A stretch of DNA of 64,000 bases. Source: Alteromonas_E sp965248545. Its GTDB lineage: Bacteria > Pseudomonadota > Gammaproteobacteria > Enterobacterales > Alteromonadaceae. Numbering within the stretch: position 1 is the first letter of the stretch; each line of letters starts with the position of its first letter. Both the position numbers and the translations under genes were made by a program. Of this stretch, positions 23,715-33,571 are shown piece by piece. The DNA lies in contig OZ252110.1 in NCBI GenBank assembly GCA_965248545.1, positions 2,232,001 to 2,296,000 of the forward strand, in the 5' to 3' direction. The notes beneath the pieces were generated by a model, which saw nothing but the letters and a program-made list of their open reading frames with translations, was not told the origin of the DNA and searched no databases.

Positions 23715-24464
23715 TCAACGGGTTTTGTTCAACCACTCTTTCATTTCTTCCAAGCTTTGATAGGCAGTCATATCAACGCTCAACGGTGTGATTGAACAAT
23801 AGCCATTGCTGACGGCATGAAAATCGGTACCTGGACCGGCATCTTGTTCTGCTCCCACAGGTCCATACCAGTAGACCTCACGGCCGAACGGATCTGTATC
23901 TTTGACCATGGTTTCCGCACGGTGACGTCTGCCTTGTCGTGTAACTTGAGTCCCCTGTAAAGATTCATAGGGTAGATTCGGGACATTGATATTCAAGATT
24001 TGATTGGCTGGCAATGGGTGACTCTCCAACTGTTTTATCGTGTTGAGTACGATTTGCGCCGCCGTTTCAAAGTGCTCACCGGACTTGCTGGTAAGTGAAA
24101 CTGCGATCGCGGGTAGGCCCATATACCGCCCCTCTGTGGCAGCCGCCACTGTGCCAGAATACACCACATCATCGCCTAAGTTTGCACCGTGGTTGATCCC
24201 TGATACTACTAGTTCCGGATCCTGCTCAAGAAATTGATTAACCCCTAAATGTACACAGTCGGATGGAGTGCCATTAACTGCGTAGAAACCATTCTTCATT
24301 TTCTGGATCCGCAAAGGACTGTGTAATGAAAGCGCATTACTAGCGCCACTGGAATTTCGATCGGGTGCGATGACAGTCACATCGTGGTGTTGCGACAAAG
24401 CATCAAACAAAACGTGTAAGCCTTCGGCAAATACACCATCGTCGTTACTTAGTAATATTCTCAT
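23715..24464 (-). CDS. surE: 5'/3'-nucleotidase SurE
   Basis: The 249-residue protein begins MRILLSNDDGVFAEGLHVLFDAL, with the metal-binding NDDG motif, then VTVIAPDRNSSGASNALSL and VVSGINHGANLGDDVVYSGTVAAATEG. These are the SurE active-site and nucleotide-binding loops. It dephosphorylates nucleoside 5'- and 3'-monophosphates and short polyphosphates, and is important for stationary-phase survival. It lies four bases downstream of truD and upstream of pcm. Confidence 0.97.
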   Translation of the reverse strand: MRILLSNDDGVFAEGLHVLFDALSQHHDVTVIAPDRNSSGASNALSLHSPLRIQKMKNGFYAVNGTPSDCVHLGVNQFLEQDPELVVSGINHGANLGDDVVYSGTVAAATEGRYMGLPAIAVSLTSKSGEHFETAAQIVLNTIKQLESHPLPANQILNINVPNLPYESLQGTQVTRQGRRHRAETMVKDTDPFGREVYWYGPVGAEQDAGPGTDFHAVSNGYCSITPLSVDMTAYQSLEEMKEWLNKTR

Positions 24465-24468
24465 AACG

Positions 24469-25524
24469 TCATTCTTGCTCTGTTCGGGTTAGTTCTCGTA
24501 TTACAGCGGTCGCATAGCAACCAGCAGGAAGGTCGAACTGTAGGGTTACATCATTCCTATCAAATTGCCAACTAAGGTTGTTCGGAAAAACGTTTAAAGC
24601 GCGCCGCTCTTGTTTCAGTCCTAGTTGTTCTAATGAATTTGCCACCGCTCGATATGGCTCAACACAGCTCAGTTCAAATTTTCGGGCCGCACTGACGCAT
24701 GCCAGAACGCCGCTGCCCCACATTGGTGCCGTCAACTCAATATCGCGCTCAATCAGTCTTCTCTCTAGCTCAGCATCGACGGTGTCTGCCACAAAAAAGC
24801 TATTCGAGCCCGCTAATTTAAGTGCATCTCCAATTAATATGCTGTGGTCGGTTTGGGCGGCTATTCTCTCGCTGACAACATGATTAAAAAGCCAACTACG
24901 CAGGGCTGATATAGCCATTGAACGTTTGTTGCGATTGCGAATCGATTCGCCTTGAACCAAGCGTTCGCCCAAAGCCAAATTACCACCTTGTTGCAACTGG
25001 CCATCGCTGGATTTTCTTACCCCAAAACGTTGCTCACCAAAATAGTTGGGTACACCGGCCTGTTGCACGAGTGCCACACGTTGGGTGAATGCTTCGGGGT
25101 GTGAGAGATTCCGCAGGCGGATCTCAAAGTGATTACCAATGAGTTGGCCGGTGCGCAGCTTTTTATTGTGCCGTTTACTCGCTAGAATTTCTGCGCCATC
25201 CAAATCGAAGCCGGTCCAGTCGATATCGCGCTTTCCTGGAAGGTGGATACCAAACCATTGTTCCGTTACCGCAAACTTATCTTTCCTACCTGCATAGCTG
25301 ACATTGCGCAATGGTATTTTGCAGTGACTCGCCAGTTGCTCAGCGACAAAGGCTGTATTTAAATCGGTCTTGCGTAACCAAACATAAAGATGCTCGCCTT
25401 CACCACAGGGCTCGTAGCCTAACTTTTCACGGACAATGAAGTCTGCGCTTTGTTGTTTGAATATCGCCTGACTCACCGGCAGTCCATGCGCATATTGCCA
25501 TTCGGTCGGCAGTTTCAACGTCAC
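24469..25524 (-). CDS. truD: tRNA pseudouridine(13) synthase TruD
   Basis: The 351-residue enzyme converts U13 in tRNA-Glu to pseudouridine. LYVWLRKTDLNTAFVAEQLA and NVSYAGRKDKFAVTEQWF form the catalytic site with the essential Asp in the GRKD motif. NYFGEQRFG with the conserved phenylalanines and the C-terminal domain are as expected. It starts at GTG and overlaps the ispF stop as GTGA, so it is translationally coupled in the ispD-ispF-truD-surE cluster. Confidence 0.96.
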   Translation of the reverse strand: MTLKLPTEWQYAHGLPVSQAIFKQQSADFIVREKLGYEPCGEGEHLYVWLRKTDLNTAFVAEQLASHCKIPLRNVSYAGRKDKFAVTEQWFGIHLPGKRDIDWTGFDLDGAEILASKRHNKKLRTGQLIGNHFEIRLRNLSHPEAFTQRVALVQQAGVPNYFGEQRFGVRKSSDGQLQQGGNLALGERLVQGESIRNRNKRSMAISALRSWLFNHVVSERIAAQTDHSILIGDALKLAGSNSFFVADTVDAELERRLIERDIELTAPMWGSGVLACVSAARKFELSCVEPYRAVANSLEQLGLKQERRALNVFPNNLSWQFDRNDVTLQFDLPAGCYATAVIRELTRTEQE

Positions 25525-26000
25525 GCGCGTTTCGCCCCGATTAAGACAACAGCGTGACAGGCAATACCTTCTTTCCGACCGGTATAGCCAAGTTTCTCTG
25601 TTGTGGTGGCTTTAACATTGATATCACCCATATTTGAGCGTGTATCCTGTGCGATCAACGAACGCATGGTATCGATATGAGGTGCCATCTTTGGTGCTTG
25701 TGCAACTATCGTCATATCAGCATTGATTAGCCGGTAGCCTTTGTTGTCGAGTAGGGACATCACGTGTCTGAGCAGCTGGCGTGAGTCCGCGCCGGCAAAT
25801 TCCGCATCGGTGTCTGGAAAGTGTTTGCCTATATCACCAAGGGCCGCAGCACCCAACAGTGCATCGCATAAAGCGTGGAGCAGGACATCGCCGTCGGAGT
25901 GAGCAACTAGCCCATACTCGTATTGGATTTGTACACCACCTATTACGATCGGACCGTTGCCACCAAATTTGTGTACGTCAAAGCCATGCCCTATGCGCAT
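25521..26000 (-). CDS. ispF: 2-C-methyl-D-erythritol 2,4-cyclodiphosphate synthase
   Basis: The 159-residue zinc enzyme of the MEP pathway makes MEcPP from CDP-ME 2-phosphate. MRIGHGFDVHKFG provides Asp8 and His10 as metal ligands. HSDGDVLLHALCDALLGAAALGDIGKHFPDTD holds the third histidine and substrate loop, and the C-terminal KATTTEKLGYTGRKEGIAC binds the cytidine diphosphate. It overlaps the ispD end by 10 nt. With IspD and IspB it covers parts of isoprenoid and quinone supply. Confidence 0.98.
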   Translation of the reverse strand: MRIGHGFDVHKFGGNGPIVIGGVQIQYEYGLVAHSDGDVLLHALCDALLGAAALGDIGKHFPDTDAEFAGADSRQLLRHVMSLLDNKGYRLINADMTIVAQAPKMAPHIDTMRSLIAQDTRSNMGDINVKATTTEKLGYTGRKEGIACHAVVLIGAKRA

Positions 26001-26701
26001 GTTTCACCTCTTGATAAATAGAATTCAGCCAGTGCTAAATCATCTGGCGTAGTAACTTTCAAATTGGATACGCTGCCGTGAACTAAACCGACCGTTTTAC
26101 CGAACAGTTCCATTGCGGACGCTTCGTCCGTCAGTGTGCCGTTGCGTGAAAGGCCATGTTCAATAGCTGAGATTAAAGTGTTAACGCGAAACATCTGTGG
26201 CGTGTAGGCGTGCCAAAGGTCGTTTCTCGGCACTGTTTCTGCGATTACTTCTCGCGATTGTATATCGGCTTTCTTCATCGTGTCCCTGACGGGGCTAGCC
26301 AGAATAGCGCCATCTTCGAAGTGCGATTGACTGTCGATTAAGCGGTCAATATCAGCATGGCTGACGCAGGGACGAGCCGCATCATGTACTAGCACCCAGT
26401 CATTGGAAGAGGATGTTTGAGCGATTGCTTTCAATCCGGCTAATACACTGTCTACTCTTTCTGCTCCTCCGGCGACCCTGTGCGTTCGGGTGAGATCAAG
26501 CGTTTTGAGGGTTTCGAAATATTCATCCTCTGGGCTTAATACTAGGTAGATTGCACCTATTGCTGGATGGTTATAGAGATTGTGTAAGGTGTGCTCTAGC
26601 AAAGTTTTGTTGTGCAGCTGAAGGTATTGCTTAGGGCGATCAGCTTGCATCCGTTGGCCTACCCCTGCTGCGGGTATCACCACTGGTATTTGTTGCATCA
26701 T
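25991..26701 (-). CDS. ispD: 2-C-methyl-D-erythritol 4-phosphate cytidylyltransferase
   Basis: The protein of about 236 residues adds CMP to MEP. VVIPAAGVGQRMQADRPKQYLQL is the nucleotide-binding start with the key Arg and Lys. VLVHDAARPCVSHADIDRL and VPRNDLWHAYTPQMFR are family blocks, and TLTDEASAMELFGKTVGLVHGS closes the substrate pocket. Two adjacent ATGs after the ftsB stop are possible starts; I use the first. The ftsB-ispD-ispF order is canonical. Confidence 0.97.
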   Translation of the reverse strand: MMQQIPVVIPAAGVGQRMQADRPKQYLQLHNKTLLEHTLHNLYNHPAIGAIYLVLSPEDEYFETLKTLDLTRTHRVAGGAERVDSVLAGLKAIAQTSSSNDWVLVHDAARPCVSHADIDRLIDSQSHFEDGAILASPVRDTMKKADIQSREVIAETVPRNDLWHAYTPQMFRVNTLISAIEHGLSRNGTLTDEASAMELFGKTVGLVHGSVSNLKVTTPDDLALAEFYLSRGETCA

Positions 26702-26704
26702 CAA

Positions 26705-26989
26705 TTATTGCTCTGCAGGAAGGATTCGGTAAAACGTCTCACCTTGTTTGATCAAGCCAAGTTCATTGCGCGCACGTTCTTCGATCGCTTCTAGGCCGAT
26801 TTTCAAGTCGTTGATGTCAGCCTTAAGCAAATCGTTACGTTGTTGTAAGTTTGCATTCTGCTGAACTTGCAACTCTATTTTTTCCTGCATATCCCAAAGA
26901 TCAGGGATGCTGTGCTTGCCAAACCACAACCTATATTGCAACACAAGCAAAAGCCCGACCATCAGGATAGGCAAAATTCTATTGCGCAT
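26705..26989 (-). CDS. ftsB: cell division protein FtsB
   Basis: The protein of about 94 residues has a short cytoplasmic start, one membrane helix (ILPILMVGLLLVLQYRLWF) with the diagnostic Q-Y-x-L-W-F-G-K, and a periplasmic coiled coil (DMQEKIELQVQQNANLQQRNDLLKADINDL). It then has EAIEERARNELGLIKQGETFYRIL. FtsB joins FtsL and FtsQ in the divisome to switch on septal cell-wall synthesis. ATG 26989 is preferred over TTG 26998 by family alignment. It heads the ispD cluster. Confidence 0.95.
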   Translation of the reverse strand: MRNRILPILMVGLLLVLQYRLWFGKHSIPDLWDMQEKIELQVQQNANLQQRNDLLKADINDLKIGLEAIEERARNELGLIKQGETFYRILPAEQ

Positions 26990-27053
26990 TCTGATCAAAC
27001 AGGGTGTTTATACTGTGGCCATTATGCCGCTAAAGGCGCAAACTGCAAAGTCG

Positions 27054-28763
27054 CTAACCGCTTTTACCGTCAAGTTTCTGTTTCAACTTGTCGAATAACT
27101 TGTTTTTTTGCTGCTCAACGACGTCATTCAGTTGGCCCGAGGTGATAGCTTCAAGTGAATCGATATCGCTATCTGCTGCTGTCTGCCATTGAATTAGTTG
27201 TTGAAGCTGACTATTGGTTGCGGCTAACGGGCCCTCAGCTTCACTCACGAGTGCATTATTTAAGTCGGTGAGCAGCGTTTGTTGTTCCGTGGTCAATTGA
27301 CTAACAAGCTGCCCAGCTAACTGCGTATCCAAATCTGAACTTAGGCTGATGGAAGGACGCTGTAGCGTGCCATCCAAACCCAGCTGAATACGCAGTTTTT
27401 GTAAGCCATTCAAGGCACCCGCAATCGCTTGCGTAAAGCTATCTTGGCCAACCGCTTCAAGCGCCAGTTGCGCGAGATCAACGGAAGATTGACCATTTAA
27501 CTGGCTGTCTTGGATTGTAAGCTGGCCCTCTATATTGGCAAGAGCACTGAGCATTTGTGCCTTCAGGCGCTCATTGGCTGATAGGTCCAATTGTTCGACA
27601 TTTAAACCTTGAATTTGCCACTGTTGAGCCGCCTGTATGCCGGCCTGACCAATTTCAAATTGCCCATTGGTTAACAGGCTTTGCCATAGCGGACTCTGAG
27701 AGGCTTTGACACTAAAGGTCGTCGGTTGTTGGATAAATAAATGGTTGTCGATGATATTTTTCCAGTCGCTGCTGATTAACTGGTCGTTTAATCGTACCGA
27801 TACTTGTGCCTGCTTTATCCAAACGTTGGGCAAAGTCTCCGGCGTAAGCGGGGGGGCATCATCACCTTGGCCCTCACCACTCAACATAGGTGCCAACGAT
27901 TGAATGGCAAAGGTCAGATATTGTGTGTACTGGGCCGCTTGCTCGCCAAATAGGCGCTGACTGATTTCATCGATCGCAGCCTGGTCACCGGCCACCAAGC
28001 CTTGTAGTAGTTGATAGTCTTCAGAGGGAGCTTGTTTCAGTGCGCTGGCTGCTTCTGCCAATTCTGAACGCGCTGTAGTGGAGGCCTCTTTGAAGGCGAT
28101 GATTTTTTCTTTGTCCGCCAATACGCGTTGTTTCAACTGCGCTAATCGCTCTTTGGCGGTTAGCAGAGCCTCTGGATTCTTGTAGTCTGTATTCTTGAGC
28201 TGTTCCCATTCTGCTTTGTATTCCTCCAGCACTGTTTTGTCAGGTAAGGCTTGGTAATGGGTTTGTAACGTCGCTGCGTGTTTTTCATAGGTCGCTTGTG
28301 CGTTTTGCGCCGCTGCGGTGGTTTTAAGTGGCGAGTGAGCCAATAGTTGCTCCACGGTAGGCAGGCTATCAGGCAGTGGCAAACCAAATGTTTGCTGTGA
28401 GTCTGGTACGCGCAGAACTGCTCCGGGTGTTTGTCTGGGTTGCGCAAATGCGAGTTCTTGAACAGTCACTTGTTCGGAAATTAATCGACCTGAAAACAAC
28501 GGCAGCAGTTCCGCGTCTGCGTTAAGCTGCTCAATGTGGTACTGATTTTGTTCCGGTTTTGCTGGGTCGGTAAAGGCAATGTCGGTAACCGTTATTTGGG
28601 TCGGCCACAGAGAATGAGAAAAATCGCCAATGTTGACTTCGGCGCCATGCGCATTAGTCAGCGCATTTTCGGCTTGTGCTTTGATCAATTGATCGGCAAA
28701 CAACCAATAGCTGACGAATAAAATGAATAGGATAATTAGGAGCGCTTTTAGCAAAGTTTTCAT
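27054..28763 (-). CDS. TIGR03545-family (AsmA-like) membrane-anchored protein
   Basis: The 569-residue protein has an N-terminal membrane anchor (LLKALLIILFILFVSYWLFADQL) and a periplasmic AsmA-like start (AENALTNAHGAEVNIGDFSHSLWPTQITVTDIAFTD). A long helical middle (about 170-270) is rich in Q, A and K. A C-terminal part repeats beta strands such as LEAVGQDSFTQAIAGALNGLQKLRIQLGLDGTL. This is the TIGR03545 pattern; AsmA-like proteins help move lipids or assemble envelope proteins. It is separated by 64 nt from ftsB and precedes it in transcription. Confidence 0.75.
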   Translation of the reverse strand: MKTLLKALLIILFILFVSYWLFADQLIKAQAENALTNAHGAEVNIGDFSHSLWPTQITVTDIAFTDPAKPEQNQYHIEQLNADAELLPLFSGRLISEQVTVQELAFAQPRQTPGAVLRVPDSQQTFGLPLPDSLPTVEQLLAHSPLKTTAAAQNAQATYEKHAATLQTHYQALPDKTVLEEYKAEWEQLKNTDYKNPEALLTAKERLAQLKQRVLADKEKIIAFKEASTTARSELAEAASALKQAPSEDYQLLQGLVAGDQAAIDEISQRLFGEQAAQYTQYLTFAIQSLAPMLSGEGQGDDAPPLTPETLPNVWIKQAQVSVRLNDQLISSDWKNIIDNHLFIQQPTTFSVKASQSPLWQSLLTNGQFEIGQAGIQAAQQWQIQGLNVEQLDLSANERLKAQMLSALANIEGQLTIQDSQLNGQSSVDLAQLALEAVGQDSFTQAIAGALNGLQKLRIQLGLDGTLQRPSISLSSDLDTQLAGQLVSQLTTEQQTLLTDLNNALVSEAEGPLAATNSQLQQLIQWQTAADSDIDSLEAITSGQLNDVVEQQKNKLFDKLKQKLDGKSG

Positions 28764-28902
28764 GCGATAATTTTTAACCGGGTGGCGTATCTTTAAGCCT
28801 AGCGAAATCTCACCCTAAAGCCAATAAATAAGACTTATCTGATCCGACCTGAGGGCAGTTTTTATCAGCGTTTCAAGGGAATTCAAGGGCTGCCGACTGA
28901 AA

Positions 28903-28927
28903 TGGCAAACAAGGTTGCCAACTTTTT
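28903..28927 (+). other. hairpin with T run in the putA leader region
   Basis: TGGCAA (28903-28908) and TTGCCA (28915-28920) form a 6-bp stem, followed by ACTTTTTT. It reads as a weak intrinsic terminator on the plus strand about 105 nt before the putA start. It may be an attenuator or the end of a short leader RNA. The remaining 270-nt gap (28764-29033) shows no other clear element. Confidence 0.35.
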
Positions 28928-29033
28928 TCCGATTGTTTGATTTTTCCGCTTTTTTTCTGCTGCTTTCGGCGGTATCTTTGCGCGCATTTATTGGCTCTGG
29001 AGTTTAACTCCTGCTTTGATGATTGAGGCAACT

Positions 29034-32000
29034 ATGCTGTTTTCCGAACAACTGTGCTCTACAACACCGTTAAGACAAGCGATTCGAGATTACCATCGAA
29101 TAGATGAAGACAAAGCAATCGACTTTATTTTACCTGAAGCTGAGATTGACATGCGTACTCGAAGTCGAGCGTGGGATCGTGCTCGCCAGTTAGTGCTTCG
29201 CATCCGACAAGAGCAGGAAGGCCACGGAGGTGTTGATGCATTATTGAGCGAGTATTCGCTGAGCAGTGCTGAAGGTGTGGTGTTGATGTGTTTGGCGGAA
29301 GCGCTTCTCAGGGTACCGGATAAGGCGACTCAAGATAGCTTGATCCGCGACAAGCTGTCTCAGGGCGAGTGGGCTCCACATCTGGGTAACAGCGACTCAA
29401 TGTTTGTTAATGCGTCTTCATGGGGCCTTTTGTTGACCGGTAATATGGTCAACTATGCTGACAAATCCAAAAGCGATCAATTCAATCTGCTCAAGAAAAC
29501 CATGGGGCGTTTAGGTGAGCCTGTTATTCGTCGCGCGATGAATATCGCCATGAAGGTCATGGGTCGCCAGTTCGTCATGGGAGAAACGATTGACGCGGCA
29601 TTGAAGCGAGCAGTAGATAAAGAAAAAATCGGCTATGCGTACTCTTACGATATGTTAGGCGAGGGTGCTCGTACTCAAGCGGATGCTGATCGATATTATG
29701 CTGCGTATGAAACCGCAATCCATGCCATTGGCAAAGCAGCCAATGGTCGAGGGCCGCGCCTCAGTCCCGGTATTTCGGTTAAATTGTCAGCGATTCACCC
29801 GCGTTATGAATTTACCCATCGCGACCGCGTAATGGCTGAGATGCCACCGAAGCTATTAGCGCTGTGTTTATTAGCCAAACAATACGATATTGGCTTCACG
29901 GTAGACGCCGAAGAATCGGAGCGCTTGGATATCTCATTGGACATTATCGAGCAGGTGTTTTCTGATCCACAATTGGAAGATTGGACAGGTTTCGGACTCG
30001 CAGTACAAGCATATCAGAAACGCGCTATACACGTGATTGAGTGGTTGCGGAGCCTGACACTGACGGTTGGCCGTACCATGATGGTGCGTTTGGTTAAAGG
30101 TGCATACTGGGACAGTGAGATCAAAATGAGTCAACAAATGGGCGTTGACCAATACCCAGTATTCACGCGCAAGTCGTCAACAGATGTGTCTTACCACGCA
30201 TGTGCGAATCGCCTCTTGGCTTATCGCGACACCATGTATCCACAATTTGCGACGCACAATGCCTACACTGCGTCGGTGATCATTGAATTGGCCGGGTCTG
30301 ACCGCACTGGATTTGAGTTTCAGTGCTTACATGGGATGGGCGACACTCTGTATGACAGTGTAGTCAGTGACGAAGGGATCCAGTGCCGAATCTACGCCCC
30401 AGTTGGCGACCATGAAGATTTACTGGCATATCTGGTTAGACGATTGCTTGAAAATGGTGCTAATTCGTCGTTCGTAAACGCAATCATCGACGATAGTAAG
30501 CCCGTAGAGGCTTTGCTTGAAGATCCCGTAGAACGAACGCAGAGACTGAGTTGTCGCCCAAATCCTGCGATTCCTATGCCTCATGCGTTGTATGCGCCAA
30601 GTCGCGTCAACTCCCGCGGTCTAGACATTACCGATATGAATCTAATGGTGCCGTTAAAACGCGGCGTCGAGCGATTTATTCAGCAATATACCCATTCGCT
30701 TGATGAGGTCCCACAAGGTGCCGTTGCGGTTTTAAATCCTGCGAATCGCAATCACGTGGTTGGCTATCACAAATACGATGACGCTGACAGCATGAAAGAG
30801 AAACTCAAGCTAGTCAGTGAAGGCTTTACAGCGTGGCAACAACGGCCGGTCGAGCAACGTGCAGAAATCCTGAATTTGGTCGCGGATGCCCTGGAGCGTC
30901 ATCGCGATGAGTTAATCGCATTGTGTATTGCCGAAGCCGGTAAAGTTACTCAAGATGCGATTGACGAAATTCGTGAAGCCGTTGATTTTTGCCGTTACTA
31001 CGCGGTCGAAGTGCAACGCATCTGCACCGACGAGCGTTTACTGCCTCGTGGAGTAGTATTAGCGATTAGCCCATGGAATTTCCCATTGGCCATTTTCCTC
31101 GGTCAAGTTGTTGCCGCGTTGGCGGCGGGTAACACTGTGATGGCAAAAGCAGCAGAACAGACCGCACTAATTGCGCGTCGCGCAGTGGAAATTATGTACA
31201 GTGTTGGCCTGCCAGAGGATGCCTTACAATTGGTTGTGGCGACTGGACTGCCAGTTGGTGAGACCCTATTGCCAGATGACCGTATTAGCGCTGTGATGTT
31301 TACCGGGTCAACGCAAACGGCCACTTTGATCGCACGAACGCTTGCGACTCGCAGTGGGGCTCAAGTGCCCTTGATTGCTGAAACTGGCGGTCAAAACTGC
31401 ATGATTGTTGATTCCACTGCATTGCCAGAGCAGGTGATTGATGATGTAGTGCACTCGGGGTTCCAAAGTGCCGGACAGCGCTGTTCAGCACTGCGAGTAC
31501 TATTCGTCCAAGAAGAAATCGCAGATACCGTCATCAACATGTTAGTCGGGGCGATGAAAGAACTTTCAATTGCTCTTCCAAATCAGTTGCACACTGACGT
31601 GGGCCCCGTTATCGACCAAAAGGCGTGGGATTCCCTGAATGCGCATGCGCAGAAGATGCAAACCCAAGCCAAGCTGCACTACCAGTGTGATGTCGATAAA
31701 GTATTAACCGACAAGGGATACTTCTTCCCGCCAACCTTGTATGAGATTGATAATCTAAGTGTGTTGGAGAAAGAAGTCTTTGGTCCTGTGGTACACGTCG
31801 TGCGCTTTAGTGCCAGTGAATTAGATGATGTAATGGCACAGATCAATAGTCTTGGCTATGGCTTAACCATGGGCATCCATTCTCGAATCGAAGAGCGAGC
31901 CAACCAGGTCGCAGCCAATGCCAAAGTAGGGAATGTTTATATCAACCGCAATATGATTGGCGCCATTGTGGGTGTTCAACCATTCGGCGGACGAGGTCTC

Positions 32001-32831
32001 TCTGGGACGGGCCCTAAGGCAGGTGGACCAAACTATTTACCGCGTTTAATGTTAGAGCGCACTACGCCTGCCGAAATCTGGTATGCCTCTGATAACAGCA
32101 CTGTCGACTTTGGTTCAGATGACGATCATTACACGGCTGTTGAAGAATGGATGCAGGGCGCTGAAAAAGTATTCCCGAGTTGGCGATATACGAGTTTAAA
32201 CGATCGACTATCACTATTGCGTCAAATGCTGGCCAAACTCGCTAAAGAAGACGTTAGCAAGCGTTACGCTGAGGATTTAGATTTCACTTTGGCCAGCGCA
32301 AGACGTCAGTTGACGTTGATCGAACAGGAGTTGGAAAAACCCGTGCAATTACCGGGTCCAACGGGAGAATCTAACAAGTTATACCTTGAACCTCGCGGTG
32401 TATTACTTGGCTATGGTGATAGCAGCGTGACATTTGAGTACTGGGTTTTATCACTTGTTACAGCACTAGCAACAGGTAACACGCTGATTGCGGTTGTGTC
32501 TGACGCCTATTTCGAAGAAATTGAAGCCATTAAAGGCTACTTGGTGGAAGCGGGTATGCCAGCAGGCGTGTTACAAATTGCCCGAACACAGCATTTGACT
32601 CAGTTGCTTTCTCAGCCGCAGCTCAATGCCGTAGTAGTCGATAGTCATAACTCGCACAATGAATTCTTCTGCGCACAATTAGCTAAGCGCGACGGTCCGA
32701 TTCTGCCGGTCATAACCTCTGAGTATATGGATAAATTAATTATCCGCTTAATGACAGAGAAAACCGTCAGTATTGATACGACCGCCTCGGGTGGTAATAC
32801 ATCATTGATGACCCTAGTGGATGACGACTAA
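29034..32831 (+). CDS. putA: bifunctional proline dehydrogenase / L-glutamate gamma-semialdehyde dehydrogenase PutA
   Basis: The protein of about 1265 residues oxidises proline to glutamate. The proline dehydrogenase barrel spans roughly residues 80-480 (RLSPGISVKLSAIHPRYE, then MVRLVKGAYWD and ATHNAYTASVI). The aldehyde dehydrogenase follows (AISPWNFPLAIFLGQVVAALAAGNTV, LIAETGGQN, FQSAGQRCSALRVLF with the catalytic Cys). After PFGGRGLSGTGPKAGG a further ALDH-like domain (EPRGVLLGYGDSS, then LATGNTLIAVVSDA) completes a type B chain. The ribbon-helix-helix repressor domain of E. coli PutA is absent at the N terminus, so it should not regulate its own gene. ATG 29034 has GAGG upstream. Confidence 0.96.
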   Translation: MLFSEQLCSTTPLRQAIRDYHRIDEDKAIDFILPEAEIDMRTRSRAWDRARQLVLRIRQEQEGHGGVDALLSEYSLSSAEGVVLMCLAEALLRVPDKATQDSLIRDKLSQGEWAPHLGNSDSMFVNASSWGLLLTGNMVNYADKSKSDQFNLLKKTMGRLGEPVIRRAMNIAMKVMGRQFVMGETIDAALKRAVDKEKIGYAYSYDMLGEGARTQADADRYYAAYETAIHAIGKAANGRGPRLSPGISVKLSAIHPRYEFTHRDRVMAEMPPKLLALCLLAKQYDIGFTVDAEESERLDISLDIIEQVFSDPQLEDWTGFGLAVQAYQKRAIHVIEWLRSLTLTVGRTMMVRLVKGAYWDSEIKMSQQMGVDQYPVFTRKSSTDVSYHACANRLLAYRDTMYPQFATHNAYTASVIIELAGSDRTGFEFQCLHGMGDTLYDSVVSDEGIQCRIYAPVGDHEDLLAYLVRRLLENGANSSFVNAIIDDSKPVEALLEDPVERTQRLSCRPNPAIPMPHALYAPSRVNSRGLDITDMNLMVPLKRGVERFIQQYTHSLDEVPQGAVAVLNPANRNHVVGYHKYDDADSMKEKLKLVSEGFTAWQQRPVEQRAEILNLVADALERHRDELIALCIAEAGKVTQDAIDEIREAVDFCRYYAVEVQRICTDERLLPRGVVLAISPWNFPLAIFLGQVVAALAAGNTVMAKAAEQTALIARRAVEIMYSVGLPEDALQLVVATGLPVGETLLPDDRISAVMFTGSTQTATLIARTLATRSGAQVPLIAETGGQNCMIVDSTALPEQVIDDVVHSGFQSAGQRCSALRVLFVQEEIADTVINMLVGAMKELSIALPNQLHTDVGPVIDQKAWDSLNAHAQKMQTQAKLHYQCDVDKVLTDKGYFFPPTLYEIDNLSVLEKEVFGPVVHVVRFSASELDDVMAQINSLGYGLTMGIHSRIEERANQVAANAKVGNVYINRNMIGAIVGVQPFGGRGLSGTGPKAGGPNYLPRLMLERTTPAEIWYASDNSTVDFGSDDDHYTAVEEWMQGAEKVFPSWRYTSLNDRLSLLRQMLAKLAKEDVSKRYAEDLDFTLASARRQLTLIEQELEKPVQLPGPTGESNKLYLEPRGVLLGYGDSSVTFEYWVLSLVTALATGNTLIAVVSDAYFEEIEAIKGYLVEAGMPAGVLQIARTQHLTQLLSQPQLNAVVVDSHNSHNEFFCAQLAKRDGPILPVITSEYMDKLIIRLMTEKTVSIDTTASGGNTSLMTLVDDD

Positions 32832-32832
32832 G

Positions 32833-33432
32833 TTACATCCACTCGTCGTTTCGGCGACGTTTTTTGGGAATGTAAGTGAGTAGTATCCCAACGATTAAAC
32901 TGACAAGAGCGACAATGCCGCCACGCGTAAACCATTCAATCATGGCGGTGTTGTCTGCGTTATCGAGTTCGTTCTGAAGTCGATTCGCTAAACCTACACT
33001 TTCGTCCAATTGCTTCGCTGTGCGCTGGTTTTGTTGGGTTAGAGTACGATTTTCTTCTAACAGTCTTTGATGAGCCTGCTGCAAATCCTGATAGCTAGTA
33101 TTGACCGTGTCTAGTTGGTTTTGTAACTCCGGTACTTGCTCACGCAGGGTGCCACTAGTAGTCATATATTGAGCTTCAATCCAGCCTGTCCTACCTTGCG
33201 TGTCGGTGATTTGTACAAACGCAGGGTCGCCCTGGCGATCTTGCACTTGAATGGCTTCTCCAGCATTGATCGAACCAATGATGCGGTAATTACGACTGGG
33301 TCCGGTGTGAATAAACACGCTGAGATCATCGCGAACATGGGCGGTATTGTTTTGCGATTGAGCATCGCTTTGCAAAGGAAACAAACTGAGCAAAAAGCAG
33401 CTAAATAGCACTAATGAATATAAACGTTGCAT
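32833..33432 (-). CDS. ygiM: TIGR04211-family SH3 domain protein (YgiM-like)
   Basis: The protein of about 199 residues has a signal peptide (MQRLYSLVLFSCFLLSLFPLQSDA) and a bacterial SH3 domain (VRDDLSVFIHTGPSRNYRIIGSINAGEAIQV). A coiled coil of about 70 residues (QVPELQNQLDTVNTSYQDLQQAHQRL) comes next, and a C-terminal membrane helix (GGIVALVSLIVGILLTYI) with a basic tail closes it. This is the exact layout of YgiM. It lies divergent to ygiF, as in E. coli. The probable job is a cell-wall sensor or scaffold. The longer frame from 33465 lacks a good start. Confidence 0.9.
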   Translation of the reverse strand: MQRLYSLVLFSCFLLSLFPLQSDAQSQNNTAHVRDDLSVFIHTGPSRNYRIIGSINAGEAIQVQDRQGDPAFVQITDTQGRTGWIEAQYMTTSGTLREQVPELQNQLDTVNTSYQDLQQAHQRLLEENRTLTQQNQRTAKQLDESVGLANRLQNELDNADNTAMIEWFTRGGIVALVSLIVGILLTYIPKKRRRNDEWM

Positions 33433-33571
33433 AAAAAACAGACGGGTAACCGTGAAAGACCTCAATTACCCTGATGGTATTCGATGGCGAGACGAATGCC
33501 AAGTTGATTGCCAAGTTAAGGGTGCAAGAGTATGGTTGTGCGCGAGCCAGTAACTGAATGAATAAAGCTTT

